A DNA stretch of 55,241 nucleotides from Anaerolineae bacterium. Its GTDB lineage: Bacteria; Chloroflexota; Anaerolineae; Anaerolineales; Anaerolineaceae. The notes below the pieces were generated by a model, which was given only the letters and a program-made list of their open reading frames with translations, did no database searches and was not told where the DNA came from. Location of the stretch: contig JABLXC010000024.1 of NCBI GenBank assembly GCA_013178185.1, positions 1 through 55,241 of the forward strand. Direction: 5' to 3'. Shown piece after piece: positions 24,755-34,244 of this stretch; positions within the stretch are counted from its first letter, which is position 1, and every line of letters starts with the position of its first letter. The position numbers were made by a program, and so were the translations under genes.

Positions 24755-25645
24755 ATGGCAGTTGCACGCCTTTTGATTGTCGAGGATGATTCTGATATCT
24801 CGAATATGCTGCAAATTTATTTTTCCAGCCAGGGTTATGAGGTTGATGTGGCTCAACGGGGGCGGCAGGCATTGGAGAAAACGCGGCTGGGATTGCCCAA
24901 TGTGATCATCCTCGATATTATGCTACCGGATATCGACGGCTACGAAGTTTGCCGGACGTTGCGAACCACGACGCGCACCAGCCATATCCCGGTGATCTTT
25001 TTGACCCAAAAAGATGAACGCAGCGACAAGCTGCAGGGGTTGGAACTTGGCGCAGATAACTACATTACCAAACCTTTTGACATCGAAGAATTAAAGTTGT
25101 ACGTTCAAAACGCCATCTCACGCTCTGAGCGAGAGAGTCTCACCGATCCGCAATCGGGGCTACCGGCAGGGCGATTGATCGAAGACCAGCTTCGAAAAAT
25201 AATCCGGCAAAAAGGCTGGGCATTTATGGATATCCGGATTAATGCTTTCGATGTTTTCAAAGATGTGTACGGGTTTATTGCAGGCGCGAATGTGCTGCGG
25301 TTTATCGCTATGCTGTTGGGCGAGGTTGCGGATGAGATTGGCGGCCCCGACGATTTTATTGGTCATGCTGGGGGAGATAATTTTGTTGTTATTACCCAAG
25401 AAGTCCATGCGGCCAACTTTAAGCGCCGTTTGAAAGAACGTTTTGCGCAAGAGGTTCTGACCCACTATAACTTCATGGATCGCCAGCAGGGATATCTTTT
25501 GACGTCGGATGAAAATGGCGGTATGCACAAACAACCCTTGATGTCGCTGGCTGTTGGGTTGGTGTCACCGGCGACGCACGCTTTTGCTGATATCCGCGAA
25601 ATCACCGAACTGGCTGCAGAAGAACGCCGCCAGGATGCAGGATGA
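24755..25645 (+). CDS. Response regulator with degenerate GGDEF domain
   Basis: The protein has 296 residues. An intact receiver domain comes first: acidic pocket VEDD, phospho-acceptor Asp54 in IILDIMLPD, and the Lys in ITKPFD. Residues 130-296 follow the GGDEF fold (SLTDPQSGLPAGRLIEDQL, then INAFDVFKDVYGFIAGANVL), but the signature reads GGDNF. The metal-binding Glu is replaced by Asn, so diguanylate cyclase activity is unlikely; it may bind nucleotide or act through protein contacts. The start is preceded by GGGGAGG. It is followed closely by the giant histidine kinase, a probable partner. Confidence 0.88.
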   Translation: MAVARLLIVEDDSDISNMLQIYFSSQGYEVDVAQRGRQALEKTRLGLPNVIILDIMLPDIDGYEVCRTLRTTTRTSHIPVIFLTQKDERSDKLQGLELGADNYITKPFDIEELKLYVQNAISRSERESLTDPQSGLPAGRLIEDQLRKIIRQKGWAFMDIRINAFDVFKDVYGFIAGANVLRFIAMLLGEVADEIGGPDDFIGHAGGDNFVVITQEVHAANFKRRLKERFAQEVLTHYNFMDRQQGYLLTSDENGGMHKQPLMSLAVGLVSPATHAFADIREITELAAEERRQDAG

Positions 25646-25667
25646 GGCCGCGAAGATTGAGTTAACC

Positions 25668-28600
25668 ATGACAGCCTACAACCCTTTCAGCCTGGGAATC
25701 GCTCTGGTTATCCTGGCGTTGCTCTTTTTTGGGGGAGTCTGGTGGCTTACCCGAGTGGCGTCCAGGACTCGGTCGTCGAGACATGCCATGCCAGTGGGGC
25801 AAATCGAAGGGGTTGCGGGTCATCATGAGGCCATGTTAGTGGTTCAGCAGGGTGGTCGCCTGGTGGCTTTGAACGATGCGGCCCGGACTCTCTTTCGCCT
25901 GTTAGAAAATGAAACTCCAAACCTGGAACGCCTATCACGAAGCATCCGCCCCAGCGAGTCTTTCCTGGATTTGTGTGCGGCTGAGGGAGAGGGCCGTTTT
26001 TTTCTAAACGGCCGTCCACTTCGAGCCAGGTCCTACCGGATCATCAGCGAAGCCGGGGATGTGTTGCTGGTGTTCCTGAGTTCTTCGGATCAGGATGCGT
26101 CCATCGAATCACAGAGCATTGCGAAAAGCAGCGAAATCTTACAAACTTTTACGCACTTTACACAGGAGATTGCCGCCAGTCTTGATCTGGAATCAACGAT
26201 CCAGGCCATTCTCGATAATTTTGAAAAGCTGATCCCCTCTGACTTTATTGAAATTACCCTTTGGGAGCCGGCCAAAGCGCGCTTGATCCCTTACCGGTTT
26301 TTGCCCAATGCGGGGGTAGAACGCCAGTTGGAACCCGCCGGAGAGGGATATCGCCTTGATGAAGGCTATTCTGGTTATATTGCTCGCGAGCGCAAACCTT
26401 TATTGGTGACGAACACCCAGACGTATCGAGATTTGCAGCCAGCGGTAGATCTCACCTCGATCCCAATCCGGTCTTTTCTTGGCGTTCCTTTGCTGGCCGG
26501 GCAGGAGTTGATTGGAACGCTGGAACTAGGAGCCATAAGTACAGGGATGTACCAGGAAAGCGACCTGGAACTGGTCAAATTGATCTCAGGTCAGGCTGCT
26601 ATCGCCATTCATAACGCCAAGCTTTACCGGGACGAGCAGCGCAGAGCAGCCGAATTGACAGGCCTGGCGCGGCTTTCTCAGGCAGTTGGGACTGCCATGG
26701 ATCCGCAAGGTTTGTACACCCGCTTGGTTGAAAGTATTGTGCCGCTGGTGAATGCCGAAGTGGTTGGGTTCTTATTATTCCAGGAGAGCCAGCGCGCCCT
26801 GGTTGGCCAGGCGCCTTTTTATGGAATGCCACCCCAGTTCATAGAATTGTACCGGTCTAATATTGTACCGGGCAGCCCGGCGGAAGAATTGGTCACCAGC
26901 CAGAGGATGATCGTAACCCAAAATGCGGCAGAGGATCCCCAATGGGAAACCCTGGCGCTAAATCATCTTGCACAGGCTGCCAGTTTGCGCGAAACGGCGC
27001 TTGCGCCGTTGACGGCCGGTGGCAGGATGCTGGGGTATTTGCAGGTTTCGAACCATACTGGCGGCAGTGCACCCTTTACCGATGACGAATTAAGGTTGCT
27101 GACAATTATTGCAAATCAGGCGGCCCCGATCATTGAGAATTTCACCCTGGTGCAGCAGACCCGGCTACGCGCCCAGCGCGCCGAAGCGTTGCGTCGGATT
27201 GCAAGCCTGGCCACTTCGGCGGCTACACTGGATGAGATTCTTCAATTCTCTTTGCAGGAGATGGCCCATCTCCTGAAAGCTGATGTTGCGGCTGCTTTTC
27301 TCATTGACCGCTCTCGCATCGCGCTCCAGTTTCATCCTCCTTCTCTCTTTGGCAAGGTCGAAGTTCTGAGTGATCGCGCTGCCAACCTGCTCGTTGACGA
27401 CCCTCAGTATCCTTTTACGATGGCAGGCAGCCAGCACAGCTTGCTGTTAAAGCAGAAATCCACCGACAAGCCCATCGTCCCATTTTACCAGCAGATCATT
27501 GCAGAATGGGGGTTGGAGTCCGTATTGATTGCGCCCTTGATCGTTCGCGATGAAGGCATCGGTGAAATTTGGATGGCCAGTTGTTCGCCCGGCTTTTTCG
27601 ATCAGGGCGATCTCCAAACCCTTTCGACGGCGGCCGGTCAGCTGGCCGGTGTTGTCGAACGCTCTTACCTGATGAGCCAGACCGACGAAAGCTTGCGACG
27701 GCGTGTGGACCAGCTCACCGCGCTCACCCGCATTAGCCGTGAATTGTCGGCCAGCCTGGATTTGGGTTCTTTGCTTCAAATGGTTTACGATGAAGCGGTT
27801 CGGACCACCCGCGCCGACTGCGGCTCACTTGTTTTGTTCGATTTGAACTGCCTGCCAGAAGAAGCTCCTCAGATTCGTTTTCTGGTTGGCGAGCCTGGAG
27901 CGATTGAACTTTCTCCATTCGAGTTGGGCGTTTTAGGAAAAGGAGAGCCATTTTTTACCGCCAATATTTCCGATGTGGGTATGGAGCCTCCTCATGAGGG
28001 TGTTGTCTCTTTGATGATCATTCCTATCTTTTACCAGGGGCAGCGCGCAGGCTTAATTTTGCTTCATTCCAGGGCGCCCGGCAGATTTGATAGCGCCTCG
28101 GTCGAAATTGCGCAGTCTCTGGCGGCTCAGGCGGCTGTGGCGCTTGGCAATGCGATGCAATACGAACAACAGTCCCAGCGGAATGAACTGCTGCGGCGCG
28201 AAGTGGAAACGCTGGGGGAGCTTTTTAAGGTCTTCCGAGAATTGCGGCAGGGGCACTCGCTTGAAGAAGCGCTCCAGGTTATTGCCAAAGCAACCCAGCA
28301 GGCGACGCTCTTTCGGGCTGTGGTTATCAGCATCTATGATGAGGATACAGGGTATCTGCGGCGCGTGGCGGGTTTGGGACTTTCTGAACAAATCTGGCGA
28401 GAGATGTGCGCGCATCCTCCACAGTGGAGCAGCATCTCGCAAGCTTTCGAAGCCCGCTTTAAAGTGGGGAACGCTTATTTTATCCCGGCTGATCATCTTT
28501 CGGTCATCCCGCAGGATGTTCAAACTTTCGTTGTACTGGATGTGGTCGGGACTTCTCAACCTGAGGTCTGGAACCCGGATGATATGTTGCTGGTTCCTCT

Positions 28601-31600
28601 ATATGATGCAGACAAAAAACCGCTGGGATTGATCAGCCTGGATGCGCCAGTGAGCGGTAGGCGGCCAGACCAACCGGTTTTCGAGGCGCTAGATCTATTT
28701 GCCATGCAAGCAAGTTTAATGATCGAGAATCATCGTCGGATTGCTTCTTTGGCCCATCGCTTGCAATCCACCGAAAGCGGCGCTGGTCAGCTCCAACAGT
28801 CGATGGCAGATATCCAACAAAGTCTGCCGTTGCTGTTGCGCAAGGACCTCGAGCAATCTGTGATTATCCAACGTTTGCAAAGCCAGTTGGAGCGGGTGCG
28901 TTCGAGTCTTGATATCGCTGTGCTGGCCGGGCAACAAAGTGATCTGGATCAGATCTTGAAGAAAGTTGCCAGCGAGATCCTTGTAAGGTTCGATTTTAAG
29001 ACAGCCTTGCTGGCAGAAACGACGCCGCAGGGACCGCGCCTGCTTGGTGTGATCGGAAATGTTCCTGCGGGGGCGAACCTGGATGCTCTTTTTGGCCAGC
29101 GCAATCCTTTGCGTCAGGTGTTGCAGGGTGAGGAGATGATCCTGGCGGCCACGCTGGAAGAATTTCCAGAATGGCAGAACAATGCACTTTTGAATGCGTT
29201 GGGCGCCCGGTCTTACATTGGATTGCCGCTGGCGATGGGCGACAGGATGGCCGGCATCCTGGCGATTGGCAATATTCCTATGCCTGCTTTTACCGATGAA
29301 GATGTGCAGATATTAAGCCAACTGAGCCGTCTGGTGGGTGTGGCGCTTCAGAACCTCGATCTTCTCAACCAGATGCGAAGCCGGTTGCAGGAGCTTGATC
29401 TGTTGCTCTCTTTCAGCCGGCGGTTGGCTGGTTTGGATCCAGGCGGGATTCTCAACATTCTGTTAGAAACCATTCTCCAGGCGATACCGGCGGCCAATGC
29501 CGCCTGGGTGAGCCTTTGGAACGAGAAAACAGCCAGCCTGGATATCGAAGCGGGAGCCGGGTATGTGGACGACTCCAGCCTGGTGGGGATTCAGATGTCC
29601 GAAGGGGGGCGATCCGGCGCCCTCCCCTTACCCTTGCGTGTGTTTCGTGGCGACCGTCCGCTCAGCGTTGCTGAAGTTCATTTTGCGCGGGATTATGCTC
29701 TTTCGCCGGAGGACCTTCTTCTTTACCGCCAGGCGACCGGCAGTAAATTACCGGTTTCCAGTCTGCTTTTACCGATTCGCATTGGGGAGAAGAACCTGGG
29801 CGTGCTTGTCCTGGATAATTTCAGTCAGGCTATGGCTTTTAGCGAGCAAGACGAACTTTTGGCACAATCTCTGACCCAACAAGCGGCGCTGGCGCTGGAG
29901 AATGCCCGACTTTACTTTTCCGCCGAGCAGCGAGCTGCGCAGCTACAGGCGCTTACCCGCGTGGCCGGTACGATCACCTCCAATTTGCGCAGTGACAGGC
30001 TGGTTGATTCGCTGTTAAGCGAATTGAAATCTGTCCTTCCCTATGAGACCGCCACGCTCTGGCTGCGCAGCGGCGATCAGTTGACGGTGGCGGCCGCCAG
30101 CGGTTTTAGCGATAAGGAAAAGAGGATCGGCATTTCTTTGAACATTGAAGACAGCCGGCTTTTCCAGGAGATGATGAGAACCGGGCTGCCGATCGATATT
30201 CCCGATGTTCGAAACGATGAGCATTTTCCTGTTGCGGGACAGGCGGAGCGTCTTTCCTGGCTGGCGGTGCCGCTGATCTCAAAGTCGGAGCTGATGGGCG
30301 TTCTGGCTCTGGAGAAAACGGAGGCGGGTTTCTATACCCCAGAACATGTTCAACTGGCGACCACTTTTGCGAGCCAGGCTGCAATTTCGTTAGAGAATGC
30401 CCGTTTGTTCGAAGAGAGCGACCGCCGGGCGGCGGAACTGGATCAGCGGTCTCAACGCCTAGCGCTTCTGAACCAGTTTTCAAGCGAGGTGGGAGGCACG
30501 CTTGATTCGGATCAGGTCCTTAACCTGACTGCTCAACAGATGCTGAAGGCGTTGAATTGCTCGCGGTCGGCGGTGATTTTGTTGACTGAGACAGCGCAGC
30601 CCTTGCTTCAGATCGAGACGCCAGTTACAGAACAGACTCTGCCGGCAGAGCTGCCGGCTTCTCCCTTGCTGGAAAGGCTGCAGGAATCGCAGGGTATTTT
30701 TAGCGCTGTTGACGTTTATGCTGAGCCTGAGCTTGCTTCGCTGAGGGAATTCTTTGAGCAGCGCGGCACAGTTTCTCTTCTGATCGTCCCGCTGCTGGCT
30801 GGCGCGACGCTCATCGGGTGGTGTTGTTTGCAGAAGGCGGAACCTTACCGCTTCTCACTTGCTGAAATAGAGCTGGCGCGTACGATAAGCAATCAGGCCG
30901 CGATGGCCGTCCAGAACGCGCGGTTGTATGCCGAAACCCGTCTGCTCACGGCTGATCTTGAACGGAGGGTGGCAGAGCGGACGGTTGAACTCCGGCGGGA
31001 GCACCAAAATACGAACACCCTTCTTCGCATTATTACAGAATTATCTGCCAGTCTGGACATGGACCAGGTTCTCAGCCGTACGCTGGCTGTCTTGAATGAA
31101 ACCTTAGGCGCTGAACAAGGTCTCATCTTTTTACGCCACAGCCCGCGCATCTATCGTTTTGGATTGTCGTTGGTTGAGTTCGAGAACAACCAGCCTGGCG
31201 TGATCGAACGCGAGCTTTCTGAATGGGTTTTCAGCCATAAAAAGACTGCATTGGTGGATGATCTTCTCAATGATCCTCGTTTGAGCGCAACGGTTTCCAA
31301 TCCTTCGGCTTACCAAAGCGTTATCGCCGCCCCTCTGACGCTGGGAGAAGAAACGTTAGGCGTCTTGTTTTTGCTTCACCGAGAAAAGGCTGCATTTGTA
31401 GCCGATCAGATCGGCGTGATTGAGGCAGCTGCCCGTCAGATCAGCGTGGCATTAAACAACGCCGAACTGTTCAATTTGATCCGCGACCAATCCGAAAACC
31501 TTGGCGCCATGTTCCGCGAACAGGAGCTGGAAGTCAATAGGTCGCGCGCCATCCTCGAAGCTGTCGCCGATGGAGTGATCGTAACCGATTCCGAAGTGAA

Positions 31601-32609
31601 CATTATGTTGTTCAATGCTTCGATGGAGCGCATCCTGGGGGTTAAGGCCGAAGAGGTAATCCAACAACCTTTGGACCGGCTTGTGCATATTTTTGAAAAA
31701 TCTACCAGCGCCTGGTTGAGCACCATTAAACGCTGGTCTGAGAACCCGGAAACCTGTAAGGCGGGTGAAATGTACGCCGAGCAGGTAGAATTGGAAAACA
31801 GCTCGGTGATTGCCATCCGGTTAGCGCCAGTGGTGCTTCGCTCCATCTTTATGGGGACGGTTTCTATCTTCCGCGACATTACGCAGGAAGTTCATGTGGA
31901 TCGCATGAAAGCGGAGTTTATCGCAAATGTCAGCCACGAGCTGCGCACCCCCATGACCTCTATCAAGGGGTATGTGGATGTGATGTTAATGGGCGCGGCG
32001 GGTGAATTGAGCGGTGAACAAAAACGTTTCTTGAATATCGTTAAAACCAACACTGAGCGGTTGAGCGTTCTGGTGAATGACCTTTTGGATGTTTCGAGGA
32101 TCGATTCTGGGCGAGTCAGTTTGAATATCCAGTCAGTTCATGTTCCTGAGATCGCGGCGGAGGTGGTCGCTGATATTTTGCGCCGCTCTCGTGAAGAAAG
32201 CAAAGAGATCAGCATTTCAATAGACGCAAACCCCGATCTGCCGCCCGTCAACGGTGACCCGGAACGCATCCGGCAAATCTTGGATAACCTGGTGCGGAAT
32301 GCGTATTACTATACCCCTCAGGGGGGGCGGGTGATCGTCAAAATGAGCGCTTCTGACCACGAATTGCGCGTGGACGTTACCGATTCTGGGATTGGGATCT
32401 CACAAAAGGATCAACGCCGCATCTTCGAACGTTTCTTCCGCGGCGATGATCCTCTGGTGCTGGCAACGGCTGGAAACGGCCTTGGCCTGGCGCTTTCAAA
32501 GACATTGATAGAAATGCACCGTGGCAGGATATGGTTTGAGAGCAGCGGGGTGGCCGGAGAAGGCGCGACCTTTTCTTTTACGCTGCCGCTTCATGAATTC
32601 GAGGAATGA
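25668..32609 (+). CDS. Giant histidine kinase with ten GAF-like domains
   Basis: From the ATG at 25668 the protein has 2313 residues; an ATG at 25635 and a longer frame are possible. One membrane segment lies at about residues 7-27. I count ten tandem GAF-like modules (about 170-325, 331-498, 508-665, 685-830, 850-1023, 1080-1231, 1245-1418, 1428-1583, 1597-1751, 1783-1931). Each opens with a SLD-type helix and most end in a helix like AALALENARLY. A short coiled coil (LERRVAERTVELRRE) precedes the last GAF, and a PAS domain follows at about 1960-2076. The dimerisation box is FIANVSHELRTPMTSIKG with His2090. The ATPase has N box DNLVRNAYYYTP, DSGIGI and GNGLGLAL. It should autophosphorylate and pass phosphate to a neighbouring receiver. 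The ligands are unknown. Confidence 0.93.
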   Translation: MTAYNPFSLGIALVILALLFFGGVWWLTRVASRTRSSRHAMPVGQIEGVAGHHEAMLVVQQGGRLVALNDAARTLFRLLENETPNLERLSRSIRPSESFLDLCAAEGEGRFFLNGRPLRARSYRIISEAGDVLLVFLSSSDQDASIESQSIAKSSEILQTFTHFTQEIAASLDLESTIQAILDNFEKLIPSDFIEITLWEPAKARLIPYRFLPNAGVERQLEPAGEGYRLDEGYSGYIARERKPLLVTNTQTYRDLQPAVDLTSIPIRSFLGVPLLAGQELIGTLELGAISTGMYQESDLELVKLISGQAAIAIHNAKLYRDEQRRAAELTGLARLSQAVGTAMDPQGLYTRLVESIVPLVNAEVVGFLLFQESQRALVGQAPFYGMPPQFIELYRSNIVPGSPAEELVTSQRMIVTQNAAEDPQWETLALNHLAQAASLRETALAPLTAGGRMLGYLQVSNHTGGSAPFTDDELRLLTIIANQAAPIIENFTLVQQTRLRAQRAEALRRIASLATSAATLDEILQFSLQEMAHLLKADVAAAFLIDRSRIALQFHPPSLFGKVEVLSDRAANLLVDDPQYPFTMAGSQHSLLLKQKSTDKPIVPFYQQIIAEWGLESVLIAPLIVRDEGIGEIWMASCSPGFFDQGDLQTLSTAAGQLAGVVERSYLMSQTDESLRRRVDQLTALTRISRELSASLDLGSLLQMVYDEAVRTTRADCGSLVLFDLNCLPEEAPQIRFLVGEPGAIELSPFELGVLGKGEPFFTANISDVGMEPPHEGVVSLMIIPIFYQGQRAGLILLHSRAPGRFDSASVEIAQSLAAQAAVALGNAMQYEQQSQRNELLRREVETLGELFKVFRELRQGHSLEEALQVIAKATQQATLFRAVVISIYDEDTGYLRRVAGLGLSEQIWREMCAHPPQWSSISQAFEARFKVGNAYFIPADHLSVIPQDVQTFVVLDVVGTSQPEVWNPDDMLLVPLYDADKKPLGLISLDAPVSGRRPDQPVFEALDLFAMQASLMIENHRRIASLAHRLQSTESGAGQLQQSMADIQQSLPLLLRKDLEQSVIIQRLQSQLERVRSSLDIAVLAGQQSDLDQILKKVASEILVRFDFKTALLAETTPQGPRLLGVIGNVPAGANLDALFGQRNPLRQVLQGEEMILAATLEEFPEWQNNALLNALGARSYIGLPLAMGDRMAGILAIGNIPMPAFTDEDVQILSQLSRLVGVALQNLDLLNQMRSRLQELDLLLSFSRRLAGLDPGGILNILLETILQAIPAANAAWVSLWNEKTASLDIEAGAGYVDDSSLVGIQMSEGGRSGALPLPLRVFRGDRPLSVAEVHFARDYALSPEDLLLYRQATGSKLPVSSLLLPIRIGEKNLGVLVLDNFSQAMAFSEQDELLAQSLTQQAALALENARLYFSAEQRAAQLQALTRVAGTITSNLRSDRLVDSLLSELKSVLPYETATLWLRSGDQLTVAAASGFSDKEKRIGISLNIEDSRLFQEMMRTGLPIDIPDVRNDEHFPVAGQAERLSWLAVPLISKSELMGVLALEKTEAGFYTPEHVQLATTFASQAAISLENARLFEESDRRAAELDQRSQRLALLNQFSSEVGGTLDSDQVLNLTAQQMLKALNCSRSAVILLTETAQPLLQIETPVTEQTLPAELPASPLLERLQESQGIFSAVDVYAEPELASLREFFEQRGTVSLLIVPLLAGATLIGWCCLQKAEPYRFSLAEIELARTISNQAAMAVQNARLYAETRLLTADLERRVAERTVELRREHQNTNTLLRIITELSASLDMDQVLSRTLAVLNETLGAEQGLIFLRHSPRIYRFGLSLVEFENNQPGVIERELSEWVFSHKKTALVDDLLNDPRLSATVSNPSAYQSVIAAPLTLGEETLGVLFLLHREKAAFVADQIGVIEAAARQISVALNNAELFNLIRDQSENLGAMFREQELEVNRSRAILEAVADGVIVTDSEVNIMLFNASMERILGVKAEEVIQQPLDRLVHIFEKSTSAWLSTIKRWSENPETCKAGEMYAEQVELENSSVIAIRLAPVVLRSIFMGTVSIFRDITQEVHVDRMKAEFIANVSHELRTPMTSIKGYVDVMLMGAAGELSGEQKRFLNIVKTNTERLSVLVNDLLDVSRIDSGRVSLNIQSVHVPEIAAEVVADILRRSREESKEISISIDANPDLPPVNGDPERIRQILDNLVRNAYYYTPQGGRVIVKMSASDHELRVDVTDSGIGISQKDQRRIFERFFRGDDPLVLATAGNGLGLALSKTLIEMHRGRIWFESSGVAGEGATFSFTLPLHEFEE

Positions 32610-32614
32610 GAAAG

Positions 32615-32992
32615 ATGGCAAAAATATTGATAGCAGAAGATGAGCCAGACATCCGGGATTTAATTGCTTTTACGTTGCGTTTTGCGGGCCATGAAGTCGT
32701 CGCTGTGGCAAATGGCTTCGAAGCGCTCCAATCCACTATCCAGGAAATGCCGGACCTGGTGATTCTCGATGTGAGGATGCCTCAGATGACCGGCTATGAA
32801 GCCTGTCGCAGGATCAAAGCTGACCCGACGACAAAGGATATCCCGGTTATATTTTTGTCTGCGAAGGGCCAGGAAAGCGAAATCAGAGAGGGGTATGAAG
32901 CTGGCGCTTATGAATACTTGTTAAAACCATTTGGGCCTGATGAGTTAGCCAACCGTATCCGAGAATTGCTGCAAGAACTTGGAAAAGGGTAG
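32615..32992 (+). CDS. CheY-like single-domain response regulator
   Basis: The protein has 125 residues from the ATG at 32615; an ATG at 32606 that overlaps the kinase stop (ATGA) is an alternative and would add three residues. The receiver motifs are complete: acidic pair in AEDEPD, phospho-acceptor Asp52 in VILDVRMPQ, Ser in FLSAKGQE and Lys in LLKPFG. There is no output domain, so it probably signals by protein contact. It immediately follows the kinase and is the likely phosphate acceptor. The next gene begins directly after its stop codon. Confidence 0.93.
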   Translation: MAKILIAEDEPDIRDLIAFTLRFAGHEVVAVANGFEALQSTIQEMPDLVILDVRMPQMTGYEACRRIKADPTTKDIPVIFLSAKGQESEIREGYEAGAYEYLLKPFGPDELANRIRELLQELGKG

Positions 32993-33784
32993 ATGAGCGT
33001 CATCGTTTTGAAGTCCGGGTTTGTGCATTATGAAGTGCTGGGGCGCGGACGTCCTGTGATCTTTCTGCACGGCTGGGTGGGTTCCTGGCGGTACTGGATG
33101 CCTGCCCTGCAAGCAGCCTCTACAACCTACCGGGCCTATGCGCTCGATCTGTGGGGATTTGGAGAAACCACGAAAAACCCCGAACAATATTCGCTTGGTG
33201 AACAAGTTGAGCTGGTTAATGGTTTTCTTAATGAAATGGGCATGGGGCGGGTGGTCCTGGTGGGTCATGGGTTGGGCGCTGTGGTTTCGTTGTTGTTTTC
33301 GATGCGCTTTCCGGAGGTTGTGGAGCGTGTGATGGCAATCTCTTGCCCGCTGGAAGAGAAAGCAATCTCTAATCGCTTTCGCACCGGCGCGCCTGCCGCC
33401 CTGGCAGAATGGCTGCTGCCCGGAAGTTCGCCGTTGGCCGAATCGATCCGGCTGGATGCGGCCAAGGCTGATCCTGCTGCGCTTCAAGTTTCGATGAATG
33501 ACTCAGCAGCGCTGACAATCCAACGCCTTTGGGAGCAGCCCGAGTTGGCCTGCTTGTGGGTGCACGGCCAAAACGATCCCGCTATTGCCGCCCTTTCCTC
33601 ACAACGCTTTGCTGAAATGCCGGAACATATTCACGCTATTCTTTTTGAGGGATCGGGCCACTTTCCGATGTTGGATGAGAATAACAAGTTCAACCGTCTC
33701 TTAATCGATTTTCTCAACCTTCCATCAGGTGAAAGTCCCCGACAACTCCAACTGAAAGAAGAGTGGAGGCGTCGGGTGCGGTAA
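32993..33784 (+). CDS. Alpha/beta hydrolase-fold pseudoenzyme (nucleophile Ser replaced by Gly)
   Basis: The protein has 263 residues and is an obvious paralogue of the hydrolase at 21935: GRGRPVIFLHGWVGSW and YALDLWGFGE align without gaps. The nucleophile elbow, however, reads GHGLGA, so the Ser93 position is Gly93 (codon GGG). The acid (D195 in GQNDPAI) and base (H223 in GSGHFPML) remain. A serine-hydrolase reaction is therefore unlikely; a ligand-binding or regulatory role, like that of signalling hydrolase-fold proteins, is more plausible. The start codon abuts the stop of the CheY-like gene, indicating coupled translation. No terminator is clear behind it. Confidence 0.88.
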   Translation: MSVIVLKSGFVHYEVLGRGRPVIFLHGWVGSWRYWMPALQAASTTYRAYALDLWGFGETTKNPEQYSLGEQVELVNGFLNEMGMGRVVLVGHGLGAVVSLLFSMRFPEVVERVMAISCPLEEKAISNRFRTGAPAALAEWLLPGSSPLAESIRLDAAKADPAALQVSMNDSAALTIQRLWEQPELACLWVHGQNDPAIAALSSQRFAEMPEHIHAILFEGSGHFPMLDENNKFNRLLIDFLNLPSGESPRQLQLKEEWRRRVR

Positions 33785-34244
33785 AGGGAGAGGTGAGGGG
33801 GGTAAGAAAGCTGTTGAGGTAATGAATGCAGAAGAGTCATTCTATAGATGGTGATCCAAACTATTGTGAGTAACCTAGGCGTGTGAATTTTAGCGCGGAT
33901 TGATTGTTCTTGGGATCGTCACGAGTGCAATTAACGGAGTGGATCTAGGTGATCCATTGAATGATTAGTGTGCACAACCGCTGGCTGATTTGTGATGTTG
34001 AGCTATCGGTCCATCCCAAAAGTCTGATGAACGAGTCACAATGCGGTTGGTCGGTAAAAAATGGTAAGCTTTGCACTATTCCAGGATGGAAAACTCTGGT
34101 GTTCTGAATCGTTGTGCGTTCACCTGTGACAATTATCCCCATCAACATATGATCAAAATCAGTTTTTTTCATCCATTATTATGTGATAATCTATGTAAAA
34201 TAATGTAAATAAATAATCAATTATTATCATTATAGGACAAAAAA
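33785..34244. other. Intergenic region ahead of the sugar catabolic locus
   Basis: I see no gene in these 460 bases. The right end is very A/T-rich and carries inverted repeats, probably the promoter and operator of the DeoR gene. GGATC-taggt-GATCC near 33943-33957 is a second small inverted repeat. No clear terminator follows the preceding hydrolase gene. Confidence 0.5.
34212..34225. promoter_or_regulatory. Likely DeoR-type operator
   Basis: AATAAT-ca-ATTATT is an inverted repeat with 6-base arms 19 bases upstream of the regulator start codon. Further AATAAT and ATTATC copies flank it. DeoR proteins commonly bind A/T-rich repeats next to their own gene; autoregulation is inferred. Confidence 0.4.
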
